Positions 1 through 8,886 of a stretch of 64,000 bases of DNA are shown here, piece by piece (positions within the stretch are counted from its first letter, which is position 1; the number at the start of each line of letters is the position of its first letter). The stretch spans positions 368,544-432,543 of the forward strand of contig NZ_FNRL01000001.1 in the NCBI RefSeq assembly GCF_900107795.1, in the 5' to 3' direction. The position numbers were made by a program, and so were the translations under genes. Source of the DNA: Chitinophaga terrae (ex Kim and Jung 2007). Its GTDB lineage: Bacteria > Bacteroidota > Bacteroidia > Chitinophagales > Chitinophagaceae. The notes beneath the pieces are model-generated. The model did no database searches, was not told the origin of the DNA, and saw only the letters and a program-made list of their open reading frames with translations.

Positions 1-1934
1 CGCCCTACGAAATAAACGGTAAGAACTACGACGCTAAAGCAAGCGATTTCGGTAAAGGCACCCTCGACTACCGCAATAAAAGCTTTGCACCAAATGTAGT
101 AGCAGGGTTATCGCTGGGCCAACGCTTCTTCAATAATAAACTGGGAGTAATGGTGGCCGGCAGTTTCCAGAACACCTACCGCGGCACTACCAGCACTTAT
201 TATAACAACGGCATGGTGGATACAGCTAAATATACTGTCATCACCAGTATGCAAAACCGCCAGTATAGCGAACAACAGCAAAGAACCGGTTTGCATAACA
301 AGATCGATTATACGATCAACGACCATAACAAGATCGCCTTCTACCAGGCTTATATGCAGTTGTTGAGCTTCCAGACACGAGATATGGTGACCACCAACTT
401 CTCGAACGGCGACTACAATCCTGCCGCCGGAAACGCCCAACTGACCTATAACATGCGCTCCCGTAAAACCAACCAGCAAATCTATACCGCTAACCTGACG
501 GGAGATCATAAAATACTGCCAGGTATCCTGAAAGTACACTGGGCTACTGCTTTCTCTTCTGCCCGCAATGCAGTACCCGATTACACCAGCCTCTCCATCG
601 ATGGCGTGAGAAAGAACTTTACAGACACCAAAACCACACCGGGAGAAAGCACCCGCAGATGGGAAAGAAATACGGATAACGACATCACCGGCCTGGCCGA
701 TATCACTTATACCGCTAACATAGGCGGTCGCGATGTGGATTTCATAGCCGGCGGATTGTACAGGGATAAACAACGCAGCAGCTTCTTTAACAACTACGTG
801 CTGCGCCCAGCCAATATCAGCGCGCTGTATGGCAAAGATTACAACAACTATACAGACCTCGACTGGGAAGTACAGAACCCTAAAGGCGCCGTTGCCAACG
901 CCCTGACCTACGACGCTTCTGAAAAGATCGCCGCCGGTTACGGTATGTTCAATTACAGGTCTGACAGGTGGGAGATCGTAGGAGGAGTACGCATAGAGCA
1001 TACCAACCAGGGTTATCATATGCTGTTTCCACAGGGAGAAAGCAAGCCGGTTAACAACCAGGTATATACAGATGTATTGCCCAGCCTGAACCTGAAATAC
1101 CAGTTCGCAAAGCATCAGCAGATCCGCGGCTCCTACTTCCGCTCTGTAAACCGCCCCGGCTTCTTTGAAATAGTTCCCGGCAAAAGCTTCCAGGACGAGT
1201 ACTGGGAATGGGGAAATGCCGACCTGAAACGCGCCATCGCCGATAACCTCGACCTGCGTTACGAATTATTCCCTAACCACAGCGATCAACTCCTTGTCGG
1301 CATCTTCTACAAAAAAATTAAAGACCCCATAGAGCAGACCATTACAGCAGATGCCGTCCGCGGACAGGATGTTTACTACCGCCCGGGCAACTTCGGTAAT
1401 GCTACCAACTATGGCCTGGAAGTCGACTATATCAAATTCTTTCACAACTTCGGTATCAAAGCCAATTATACCTATACCCATTCCAGTATCACTACGGATA
1501 AAAGCAGCCGCCTGAGAGATAAAGACGGCAACCTCCGTACCATCGTTGTGCAACAGACAAGACCGCTGTATGGGCAGTCAGAACACATCGGCAACCTCTC
1601 CCTGCTCTACAAAGACGTTCGCAGGGGCTGGGATGCACAACTGGCAGCCGCGTATACTGGTCCGCGCATCAACACAATTTCACAGTTCGTAGATAATGAC
1701 CTTTGGCAGAAAGGGTTTGTGCAGATGGACTTCTCCATAGAAAAAAGAATAGGCAGCCATTTTAGTGTGTATGGAAAAGCTAACAACCTGCTGAACACTC
1801 CTGCAACCATTTTCATCAAAGGGGTAAATCCTGAAAACGCCGATCTGCCCGGACAGGGAAGCAACAATGAAACCCTTATCAGGAAAGAATATTACAAACA
1901 GAATTACCTGGTCGGCGTACGTTATAAACTCTAA
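1..1934 (+). CDS. TonB-dependent outer-membrane receptor, C-terminal part (5' end outside window)
   Basis: The reading frame is open from the first base (codons start at position 3) and gives about 643 residues of beta-barrel; the plug domain and signal peptide lie to the left of the window. The text alternates short aromatic-rich strands and loops, has a typical receptor segment with RPGFFE followed by an ADLKRAIADNLDLRYE-like stretch, and ends in a strand closing with VGVRYKL, as outer-membrane barrels do. By family it would import a ligand across the outer membrane with TonB/ExbBD energy. It starts a run of five same-strand genes with gaps of 1 to 16 bases that includes a phytase and a phosphatase, so the ligand may be phytate, a metal-phytate complex or a product of it (inference). 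An internal ATG at 150 is not the real start. Confidence 0.9.
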   Translation, partial: PYEINGKNYDAKASDFGKGTLDYRNKSFAPNVVAGLSLGQRFFNNKLGVMVAGSFQNTYRGTTSTYYNNGMVDTAKYTVITSMQNRQYSEQQQRTGLHNKIDYTINDHNKIAFYQAYMQLLSFQTRDMVTTNFSNGDYNPAAGNAQLTYNMRSRKTNQQIYTANLTGDHKILPGILKVHWATAFSSARNAVPDYTSLSIDGVRKNFTDTKTTPGESTRRWERNTDNDITGLADITYTANIGGRDVDFIAGGLYRDKQRSSFFNNYVLRPANISALYGKDYNNYTDLDWEVQNPKGAVANALTYDASEKIAAGYGMFNYRSDRWEIVGGVRIEHTNQGYHMLFPQGESKPVNNQVYTDVLPSLNLKYQFAKHQQIRGSYFRSVNRPGFFEIVPGKSFQDEYWEWGNADLKRAIADNLDLRYELFPNHSDQLLVGIFYKKIKDPIEQTITADAVRGQDVYYRPGNFGNATNYGLEVDYIKFFHNFGIKANYTYTHSSITTDKSSRLRDKDGNLRTIVVQQTRPLYGQSEHIGNLSLLYKDVRRGWDAQLAAAYTGPRINTISQFVDNDLWQKGFVQMDFSIEKRIGSHFSVYGKANNLLNTPATIFIKGVNPENADLPGQGSNNETLIRKEYYKQNYLVGVRYKL

Positions 1935-1946
1935 AAACCTATAATC

Positions 1947-3209
1947 ATGAACTTCAGATATTTTTCTCTTATCATAGCCCTGGCGGCAATATTTTCAGTT
2001 GGATGCAAGAAAGCGAACAGCGATGTGGACATCACTAAAGAAGTAGCCGGATCGGGTACTGTTAAAGGCGATGTATCCGGCATCTGGCCTAAAGGAAGCA
2101 TCCAGCGCGTATCCGGCGATATTATTATCCCTGAAGGCAAATCGCTGGTGATAGAAGAAGGCGTACTGGTAATAATGGATACCCTGGCAAAACCGGAGAT
2201 CATTGTAAAAGGAGACCTTTATGCAATGGGTACTGCCGAAAACCCTATCCGTTTTACCATTGAAGAGAACTTCCGTACAGAAAGCAAGAAGTTCGGTAAA
2301 CAGTGGGGCGGTATCCTGGCTGCGCCAACCTGTAAGGAACTGTTGCTGGATAATGCGATTGTAGAATATGGCGGCGCTACGACCACCGAATCTTCCACCT
2401 CCGTTAAACTGGGCCTGTATAAAGCAGTAAGCGGTGAGAATACGCCGGCTATCTGGTTCAGTAATGTAAACGGCAAGCTGGTTGTGACCAATTCCACTTT
2501 CCGTTTCTTCCAGGACGATTGTACCTATATCGAAGGCGGCAAGATCATCTTCTCTTACAATAAATTCTATACTACCGGTTTAGTGGGCGGAGAAGGTATC
2601 AATATCAAATCAGGTTGCCTGGCAGACGTGGGTTTCAACTTCTTCTACGCTACCAATACCAATGCGCTGAAACTTTCTAACTCCGGCGACCGTACGCCGC
2701 AGGCGCATGTTGTTGCGTATAACAACACTATCCTGAATACCGGCTGGAGAAGGCCTACCGTTAAAGGCGGCGGCGTTTGGCTGGAAGCGACGGTGTATGC
2801 AGAACTCTATAACAACCTGTTTGCAAATGCAAGGTTTGGCATTAAACGCGACACCAAGAAACCGGAAGACAAACGTTCTGCATTTGGCCACAACTTATAC
2901 TATGGCTATGACCAGCAGACAGTAGACCAGTTCCAGCCGGTATCTGATATTATTGGCGGGAAAGATGACGTAATAGGTACAAAAGCAGGCGAGAATAATC
3001 CCCTGTTTGTGAGTTATCCATTAGAAACAGCTACCAATAACGCCGACTATATGAGCAGCTGGGATTTCCATCTGAAAGCAGGATCGCCTGCCCTGGGGAA
3101 AGGAACTACTTCATTTACCCGTAACTTCCCTAATGGTATCGAGATCAAGGGAATTACCTACCCTTCTCCGGCTCCTGAAACTTATATTGGTGCGTTTGGC
3201 TTAAAATAA
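1947..3209 (+). CDS. Beta-helix repeat lipoprotein
   Basis: 420 residues. The N-terminus is a lipoprotein signal with a lipobox ending in Cys20 (SVGC) followed by two lysines. The rest resembles the right-handed parallel beta-helix proteins seen in Bacteroidota: repeated short strands, 'IRFT', 'AIVEYGGA', 'AYNNTILNTG' and 'YNNLFANA' turns, and a C-terminal 'GSPALGKG' and 'YIGAFG' ending common in that family. No catalytic motif could be fixed by eye. It lies 12 bases after the receptor and 9 before the phytase, so it is probably the surface or periplasmic partner of the receptor. Its precise job is unknown; a ligand-binding or cell-surface accessory role is inference. Confidence 0.8.
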   Translation: MNFRYFSLIIALAAIFSVGCKKANSDVDITKEVAGSGTVKGDVSGIWPKGSIQRVSGDIIIPEGKSLVIEEGVLVIMDTLAKPEIIVKGDLYAMGTAENPIRFTIEENFRTESKKFGKQWGGILAAPTCKELLLDNAIVEYGGATTTESSTSVKLGLYKAVSGENTPAIWFSNVNGKLVVTNSTFRFFQDDCTYIEGGKIIFSYNKFYTTGLVGGEGINIKSGCLADVGFNFFYATNTNALKLSNSGDRTPQAHVVAYNNTILNTGWRRPTVKGGGVWLEATVYAELYNNLFANARFGIKRDTKKPEDKRSAFGHNLYYGYDQQTVDQFQPVSDIIGGKDDVIGTKAGENNPLFVSYPLETATNNADYMSSWDFHLKAGSPALGKGTTSFTRNFPNGIEIKGITYPSPAPETYIGAFGLK

Positions 3210-3218
3210 TCCTGGATA

Positions 3219-4268
3219 ATGAACCTTAATAATATATTTCTCAACACAGCAGCCGGTTCCCTGCTGCTGTGTTTCTCCGCCTGCGCTACCAGCGCAAATA
3301 CGGATACTTCCGTAATAAAACCGGTGATCATTACAGAACCGGTTAAATACGATGCAGACGATCCTGCTATCTGGATCAATCCTAAAGACCCGGCCAAAAG
3401 CCTGGTGATCGGTACCGACAAAGATGCCAATGGCGCCCTGTATGTATTTGATCTGAAAGGGAAGATCGTAAAAGTAGTAGATAGCCTGCAACGGCCTAAC
3501 AATGTAGACATTGCCTATGGCCTGATGTTGAACGGCCAACCCACAGATTTTGCAGTAACAACAGAACGTTATACGCACAAGCTCCGTTTCTTCTCCCTGC
3601 CCGATATGCAGCCGATCGACAATGGCGGCATCCCGGTGTTTGAAGGAGAGAACGAGCCCCAGTTCAGGGACCTGATGGGCATTGCCGTATACACCGCTCC
3701 CGATGGTAAGCATTACGCCATTGTTGGCCGTAAAACCGGCCCTTCGGGATCTTATCTCTGGCAATATTTGCTGCAAGATAACGGCCAGGGGAAAGTGAAA
3801 GCTACCCTGGTGCGCAAATTCGGCAACTATAGCGGTAAAAAGGAGATCGAAGCAATTGCCGTCGATAACGAAGCGGGTTACGTCTACTATTCAGACGAGC
3901 AATTTGGCGTACGCCAGTACTATGCCGATCCGGCAAAAGGCAACGAGGAACTGGCCGTTTTCGGTAAAACAGGTTTTTCTGAAGATCATGAGGGCATTTC
4001 CATTTATAAAGGCTCTAATATAGATGGGTATATCCTGGTTTCTGACCAGGGCGCCAACCAGTTTCACCTGTTCAGCCGGGCCGGCCTGGATCATAAACCC
4101 GTGAAAGTGGTGAAAGTAGCGGCGTCGCACAGCGATGGTTCCGACATTGTAAGCCAGCCGCTGGATTCCACTTTCAAACATGGGCTGTTTGTAGTGATGA
4201 GCGACGACAGGACTTTCCATTATTACCGATGGGAAGATATAGCAGGGCAGCCGGAAACAAAGCGTTAA
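3219..4268 (+). CDS. Beta-propeller phytase (3-phytase family)
   Basis: 349 residues, the usual size for a beta-propeller phytase. Diagnostic segments are present: DADDPAIW (residues 45-52), KDANGALYVF, NNVDIAYG, EIEAIAVDNEAGYVYY starting near 209, EDHEGISIY starting at 255, and DQGANQF. The Asp/Glu-rich pieces are those that hold calcium in the family, which removes phosphates from inositol hexakisphosphate. The N-terminus has a hydrophobic stretch ending FSAC with Cys22, so it is likely an exported lipoprotein. It sits between the beta-helix lipoprotein and a phosphoesterase in a tight operon with a TonB-dependent receptor; such receptor-phytase neighbourhoods are known for this family in other Gram-negative bacteria. 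Confidence 0.93.
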   Translation: MNLNNIFLNTAAGSLLLCFSACATSANTDTSVIKPVIITEPVKYDADDPAIWINPKDPAKSLVIGTDKDANGALYVFDLKGKIVKVVDSLQRPNNVDIAYGLMLNGQPTDFAVTTERYTHKLRFFSLPDMQPIDNGGIPVFEGENEPQFRDLMGIAVYTAPDGKHYAIVGRKTGPSGSYLWQYLLQDNGQGKVKATLVRKFGNYSGKKEIEAIAVDNEAGYVYYSDEQFGVRQYYADPAKGNEELAVFGKTGFSEDHEGISIYKGSNIDGYILVSDQGANQFHLFSRAGLDHKPVKVVKVAASHSDGSDIVSQPLDSTFKHGLFVVMSDDRTFHYYRWEDIAGQPETKR

Positions 4269-4284
4269 TAACCTAAAAGCATAT

Positions 4285-5853
4285 ATGAGACTAACGTTTA
4301 TGGCAGTAGCATTACTGCTGGCCGGTTTGGGCACTTCGCAGGCCCAAACCGGTATTACCAAGCCGGATAATATCAAGCCCACGCTGATACGCGGGCCCTA
4401 TTTGCAGGCAGCTACCAGCAACAGCATCGTAGTTCGCTGGCGTACGGATGTTTACACCCGCAGCAGGGTACAGTATGGAGAAACTCCCGGCAAACTCGAC
4501 AAACAGGTACAGGACGCCGGACTGGTAACAGAACATAAGATCAAGCTGGAAAACCTGCAGCCAAATACCCGCTACTACTACAATATCGGCGGTTACCAGT
4601 ACATACTGCAGGGCGATAGCAACAACCGCTTTACTACCCTGCCGGTTGCCGGCGCCAAAGGACTGTACCGCGTTGCCGCCCTGGGCGACTGCGGCAACAA
4701 CTCCGTTAACCAGCGCCAGGTAAAAGACGCCCTGCTGAAATACCTGGATGGTAAAGAACTGAATGCCTGGATATTGCTGGGAGATAACGCCTATCCTAAT
4801 GGTAAGGATGCCGAATTCCAGACCAATTTCTTTAACGTGTATAAAGATGATATCCTGAGATTTTCTCCGCTCTTTCCTGCACCGGGCAACCACGACTACC
4901 GCGATAACGATATCTCGTCTCAATATGCCGCAATAACGCACCAAACGGCTTACTACCAGAGCTTCACCATGCCAACCGAAGGGGAATCAGGCGGCTTGCC
5001 TTCCCATAACCAGGCCTTTTACTCTTTCGATATCGGTAATATTCACTTCCTGTCGTTAGATAGCTATGGTATTGAAGACAGCCTGTATCACATGTGGGAT
5101 ACTACCGGTCCGCAGGCCCAGTGGGTACTGAAAGACCTGGCGGCCAACAAGAACAAAGACTGGGTGGTAGCATACTGGCATCATCCGCCTTATACCAAAG
5201 GCTCTCATGATTCTGATACGGAAGATGACCTGCAAAAGATCAGGGAAAACTTCATACAACTGCTGGAACGCAACGGGGTTGATCTGGTATTGAACGGGCA
5301 TAGCCATGTATACGAAAGATCAAGGCTGATGCAGAACCATTTCGGGAAAGCCGAAACCTTTGATGCGAAGAAAAATAACCTGAGCCAGTCTACCGCCCGT
5401 TATGATGGCGCGCCGGTTTCTGCCCCGTATATCAAAGACAGTTTACATACGCTTGGTACGGTTTACGTTGTGAGCGGGTCGGCCGGTCAGCTGGGCGGGA
5501 AACATCCCGGGTGGCCCCACAAAGCTATGTACTTCTCCGACAACGAACATGGAGGAAGCTGCCTGCTGGAAGTACAGGAAAACAGGCTGGATCTGAAATG
5601 GGTATGTGCAGATGGCGTAGTGCGCGACCAGTTCACCATGATGAAGAACGTGAACAAACATCACGATATTCATATCAAAAAGAATGAGCAGGCAACATTG
5701 ACCGCTTCTTTCATCGGCCAATACAAATGGAACAAGAGCGCTGCCAACACACGCAGCATCACTGTAACGCCTGCAGCCGCCGTTACCAAATACACTGTTA
5801 CCGATCCATATAACAATCTTAAAGATACTTTCACCGTGTATGTATCGAAATAA
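4285..5853 (+). CDS. Purple-acid-phosphatase-like metallophosphoesterase, secreted
   Basis: 522 residues. A signal peptide ends near ATSQAQ-type residues 20-21; a fibronectin-like N-terminal domain typical of purple acid phosphatases covers about 30-115. The metallophosphoesterase core is complete: Asp135 in GDCG, Asp167-Asn168 in GDN, Asn202-His203-Asp204 in GNHD, His299-His300 in HHPPY and His339/His341 in GHSH. About 75 residues at the C-terminus form an extra beta-rich, Ig-like domain. Directly after the phytase (16 bases), it is well placed to remove phosphate from the partly dephosphorylated inositols; this substrate is inference, and other phosphomonoesters are equally possible. It ends one base before the ATG of the next gene. 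Confidence 0.9.
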   Translation: MRLTFMAVALLLAGLGTSQAQTGITKPDNIKPTLIRGPYLQAATSNSIVVRWRTDVYTRSRVQYGETPGKLDKQVQDAGLVTEHKIKLENLQPNTRYYYNIGGYQYILQGDSNNRFTTLPVAGAKGLYRVAALGDCGNNSVNQRQVKDALLKYLDGKELNAWILLGDNAYPNGKDAEFQTNFFNVYKDDILRFSPLFPAPGNHDYRDNDISSQYAAITHQTAYYQSFTMPTEGESGGLPSHNQAFYSFDIGNIHFLSLDSYGIEDSLYHMWDTTGPQAQWVLKDLAANKNKDWVVAYWHHPPYTKGSHDSDTEDDLQKIRENFIQLLERNGVDLVLNGHSHVYERSRLMQNHFGKAETFDAKKNNLSQSTARYDGAPVSAPYIKDSLHTLGTVYVVSGSAGQLGGKHPGWPHKAMYFSDNEHGGSCLLEVQENRLDLKWVCADGVVRDQFTMMKNVNKHHDIHIKKNEQATLTASFIGQYKWNKSAANTRSITVTPAAAVTKYTVTDPYNNLKDTFTVYVSK

Positions 5854-5854
5854 G

Positions 5855-7657
5855 ATGAAGCCGCTGGTGTGGTCGTTGTTTGCCTGCCTGGCGGTTATGG
5901 CAGCCTGGGGTTTCAAACAAACAGACCATAACAGGGGATTCGATAACTTACTGGTTGTTTTCAAAGCCGGAGCTGCGGAGTTTTCCGCAGCTTCAGCCCA
6001 TTTATACACCGCACTGCAGCAGCTCGACAGTACTGATAACACCAGCCTGCAAACGGCAAAGAATGAGCTGATCAGGTGCCGGCTGGCTTACAAACGCATA
6101 GAGTGGTTCATGGACTATTTCTTCTTCACTTCGGCCCAGGCCTATAACAGGCCAGCCAAAGCTGAAGTAGAAGAACCTTTCATGGAATACCAGGATGCCC
6201 GGGGCCTGCAGCAGATCGCGGTATTGCTATTTGATGATCATCCTTTCAGGCAGAAAAATGAATTGTTATTACAGGGAGAGCTGATCAGGTCATCGGCCGC
6301 CGATCTTCCCTCCCTTCTCTACCAGTTCAGCGCAAAGGACGAAGAGATCCTGGAAGGCATCCGGCTTGAATTCGTCAGGCTCTATACAGGCGGTATTACC
6401 GGCTACGATGCACAGGAGCTTAAAACAGGCATCAGCGAAACGCAAGCCGCTATGAAGAGCATTCATGCAACGCTCGCCCCCTGGCTGGGCGAATACCCGG
6501 AAGTAGAACAGCTCCTGGCAAAATGTATTAACTACCTGGGCAGATCGCAGGATTTTGAGCATTTCGACAGGCTGGAATTCCTGTCGTCCTATGCTTTGCC
6601 ATTGCAGGCTGCTTACGGGAAGATGATCAAGTCGCTGGATCTTTCCATTCACACCCGCAGCGCCATCAACTACGATGCGCCGCATCTCTTCAGCCGGAAC
6701 TTTTTCAATTCAGGCGCTTTTGCCAACACCACGATAAAAGACAGCGCTATACTGAACCTGGGCAAGCAATTGTTCTATGATCCGAAGCTATCCGGCAATA
6801 TGCAGCGCAGCTGCGCTACCTGCCATCAACCCGAAAAATGGTTTACAGACGGGCTTGCAACCAGCGCGTCTCTCGACCGGCAGAAACCTATTCTCCGGAA
6901 TGCACCCAGCCTCTATTATTCAGCCTACCAGCATGCACAATTCTGGGATGGAAGGGCAGGCAAACTGGTGCAGCAGATAGCCACCGTAATTAAAAATCCA
7001 CAGGAAATGAATGCCGATCCTGCTGTTGTATTAGATCGTTTGCAGAAAGAAGAAAAATATGTGCAGGCGTTCCGTAAAGCCTATGCCGACAGCGCCGCTC
7101 CCCTGAGCCTGGCCACCATTTATGATGCGCTGGCTACCTATGTGGGCAGCCTGGCTCCCATGCAATCGGCCATGGACGATTACTTCAATGGAGATCATAC
7201 TGCCATGAATGCCGCGCAGAAAAGAGGCTTCAATCTTTTTATGGGTAAAGGGCTTTGCGCCACCTGCCATTTTGCTCCGCTATTCAATGGTTTAACGCCC
7301 CCGCTTTTTGAGCTGACAGAATACGAAAGTCTTGGCATGACTGCTACCAGTAACCTGAAACAGCCGGTATTGGATAAAGATGAGGGAAGATACGGTTACT
7401 TTCCTATGCATTTTTACAAAGGCGCTTTTAAAACACCTACTGTCAGGAACACCGCTATGACAGCGCCTTACATGCACAACGGCGCATTTACAGACCTCAA
7501 CCAGGTGATGGAGTTCTACAATGCCGGCGGTGGGCAGGGAGTGGGTTTAACCGCCCCCTATCAAACCCTTTCCGCGAAGCCTTTGGAGCTTACCAATGAA
7601 GAGATGCAGGACATCATCGCATTCCTTGGTGCGCTCACCGACAAGGCTAAGTATTAA
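5855..7657 (+). CDS. Di-haem cytochrome c peroxidase/MauG-family protein with extra N-terminal helical domain
   Basis: About 600 residues from ATG 5855, chosen because it lies one base past the upstream stop and begins a signal peptide (MKPLVWSLF); an in-frame ATG at 5840 overlaps the previous gene. Residues about 30-290 form an all-helical domain I do not recognise with certainty; it looks somewhat like imelysin-type domains but no GxHxxE motif is visible. The C-terminal half is a bacterial di-haem peroxidase: haem motifs CATCH at 320-324 and 468-472, and the family ending PYMHNGAFTDLNQVMEFYN. It would act in the periplasm as peroxidase or oxidant of a partner. Last gene of the phytase operon; its role there is unknown. 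Confidence 0.85.
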   Translation: MKPLVWSLFACLAVMAAWGFKQTDHNRGFDNLLVVFKAGAAEFSAASAHLYTALQQLDSTDNTSLQTAKNELIRCRLAYKRIEWFMDYFFFTSAQAYNRPAKAEVEEPFMEYQDARGLQQIAVLLFDDHPFRQKNELLLQGELIRSSAADLPSLLYQFSAKDEEILEGIRLEFVRLYTGGITGYDAQELKTGISETQAAMKSIHATLAPWLGEYPEVEQLLAKCINYLGRSQDFEHFDRLEFLSSYALPLQAAYGKMIKSLDLSIHTRSAINYDAPHLFSRNFFNSGAFANTTIKDSAILNLGKQLFYDPKLSGNMQRSCATCHQPEKWFTDGLATSASLDRQKPILRNAPSLYYSAYQHAQFWDGRAGKLVQQIATVIKNPQEMNADPAVVLDRLQKEEKYVQAFRKAYADSAAPLSLATIYDALATYVGSLAPMQSAMDDYFNGDHTAMNAAQKRGFNLFMGKGLCATCHFAPLFNGLTPPLFELTEYESLGMTATSNLKQPVLDKDEGRYGYFPMHFYKGAFKTPTVRNTAMTAPYMHNGAFTDLNQVMEFYNAGGGQGVGLTAPYQTLSAKPLELTNEEMQDIIAFLGALTDKAKY

Positions 7658-7711
7658 TACTGATTTTTAATCTACCCGGGAACTACTGACAATTTTCAAC
7701 CTGGCGACCGC

Positions 7712-7719
7712 TAGTTTTG
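7712..7719 (+). promoter_or_regulatory. Possible -7 element before the 7760 gene
   Basis: TAGTTTTG matches the Bacteroidota -7 consensus TAnnTTTG exactly and lies 40 bases before the start at 7760. I could not find a TTG at the proper distance upstream, so it is only a partial promoter match. Confidence 0.3.
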
Positions 7720-7759
7720 CACTAAATATTTGTTTCCCCCGAAATGCAAAACACCAGGT

Positions 7760-8821
7760 ATGAGAAAGTTTATTTTATCAGTTGGTATGCTGTGCATTAC
7801 CTGTTCGATAGTAGAATCCCAGACTCCTATAAAAGCCAGGCTTACTCCGATAGTAGCAGGTATTCCTGATCCTCCCAAATCCATGGATGAAGCGTATAAC
7901 ATTGCTCATGTGAACGGCGGCGGCAACCCGTATACTATTGCAACCCCGCAATCTTTATACCCCGCTGCAAAAGCACAGATAGAAAAAGCCGTTGCGCAGC
8001 TGGAACCGGAGAAGACCAAGACCGAAGAAGAAGCAGCCGATGAAGCCGTAGCCGTGGCAGCAGCCGGCAATGCGTTTGTAAGGCAAAGCCCTGAAATGCA
8101 AAATGCAATGCGCGAACTCCAGATCAGGTTCCAGACAGATCCCAAATTCGCCGAATCATTTGAGAAGATGACAGAACAGGAAAAAGTAGCTTTCCTGCAA
8201 AAATGGAACAACGATCACCGGGTAAAAGCGCCTTCAGGCCCGTTGGATAACAGCAAGGACGCTAATATCGGCAAAGAGATACAGGAGTTCCAGGCGCTGT
8301 CAAAAAAAATGCAGATCTGGCAACAGATGCTTAAGTCCCGGTTTTACAACCAGATCATGCAAAGCGATGCAGACGCCCACAGGCACATCGACGAGCAGGA
8401 ACAACAAGCGCTTGCAGCCCTGCCCGACATTACCAGTGGAGAATATACCGGACCCGATCCTGTTAAAACAAAAGAAATTCAAACCAGGTACCTGAATGCA
8501 CACCTGCAACAAGCGAAGCTGAAACTGGAAAAAGATGCAAAAACATTGCGGGAGTACAGGACTGAATATATCACCGGGCTGGCAAACTTCGACAACGAGT
8601 TGGCTGGTATAAAGTATGGAGATAAATACCATGTTCCTGCTTTGAAATCAGGTGTTGGAGGTCTGCAAAAAGCATTGCTGGAAATTGCGAACGACCTTAT
8701 TTATTGCAACCAGCAAATAACTGTTAACGCTGCCAACTGGCATGTTAAATCATTGGATCAACCTACTACTGTTAAGAACGGGAAAAGCAATCTTATTTCC
8801 CTCTTATACATTTCTTTCTAA
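7760..8821 (+). CDS. Secreted protein of unknown function, helical
   Basis: 353 residues from ATG 7760, chosen because a good signal peptide (MRKFILSVGMLCITCS, cleavage near VESQ) begins there; an upstream in-frame ATG at 7730 would bury it. After a Pro-rich N-terminal segment the protein is strongly helical and charged, with Glu/Lys/Gln-rich stretches (around 90-110, 180-220 and 240-280) that look like coiled coil. No enzyme motif and no family recognised. It follows the phytase operon by about 100 bases with its own possible -7 element, so it is probably a separate unit, and it converges on the minus-strand gene at 8887, sharing the bidirectional hairpin at 8863. Confidence 0.75.
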   Translation: MRKFILSVGMLCITCSIVESQTPIKARLTPIVAGIPDPPKSMDEAYNIAHVNGGGNPYTIATPQSLYPAAKAQIEKAVAQLEPEKTKTEEEAADEAVAVAAAGNAFVRQSPEMQNAMRELQIRFQTDPKFAESFEKMTEQEKVAFLQKWNNDHRVKAPSGPLDNSKDANIGKEIQEFQALSKKMQIWQQMLKSRFYNQIMQSDADAHRHIDEQEQQALAALPDITSGEYTGPDPVKTKEIQTRYLNAHLQQAKLKLEKDAKTLREYRTEYITGLANFDNELAGIKYGDKYHVPALKSGVGGLQKALLEIANDLIYCNQQITVNAANWHVKSLDQPTTVKNGKSNLISLLYISF

Positions 8822-8862
8822 TAAACAGTCAGATTTTCATCGTAAAACATGAATTTGGAAAA

Positions 8863-8884
8863 AAGGCAGGTCTCTACCTGCCTT
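8863..8884. terminator. Bidirectional hairpin terminator between convergent genes
   Basis: A perfect 9-base stem (AAGGCAGGT/ACCTGCCTT) with loop CTCT. On the minus strand it is followed by six T, directly after the stop of the 8887-9807 gene, making it a good intrinsic terminator there; on the plus strand the T-run is poor. Confidence 0.8.
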
Positions 8885-8886
8885 AA

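Noticed and set aside
7655..7680. AGTATTAATACT followed by a T-run after the peroxidase gene
   Set aside because: The palindrome leaves only a 4-base A/T-rich stem once a loop is allowed, too weak to call a terminator.
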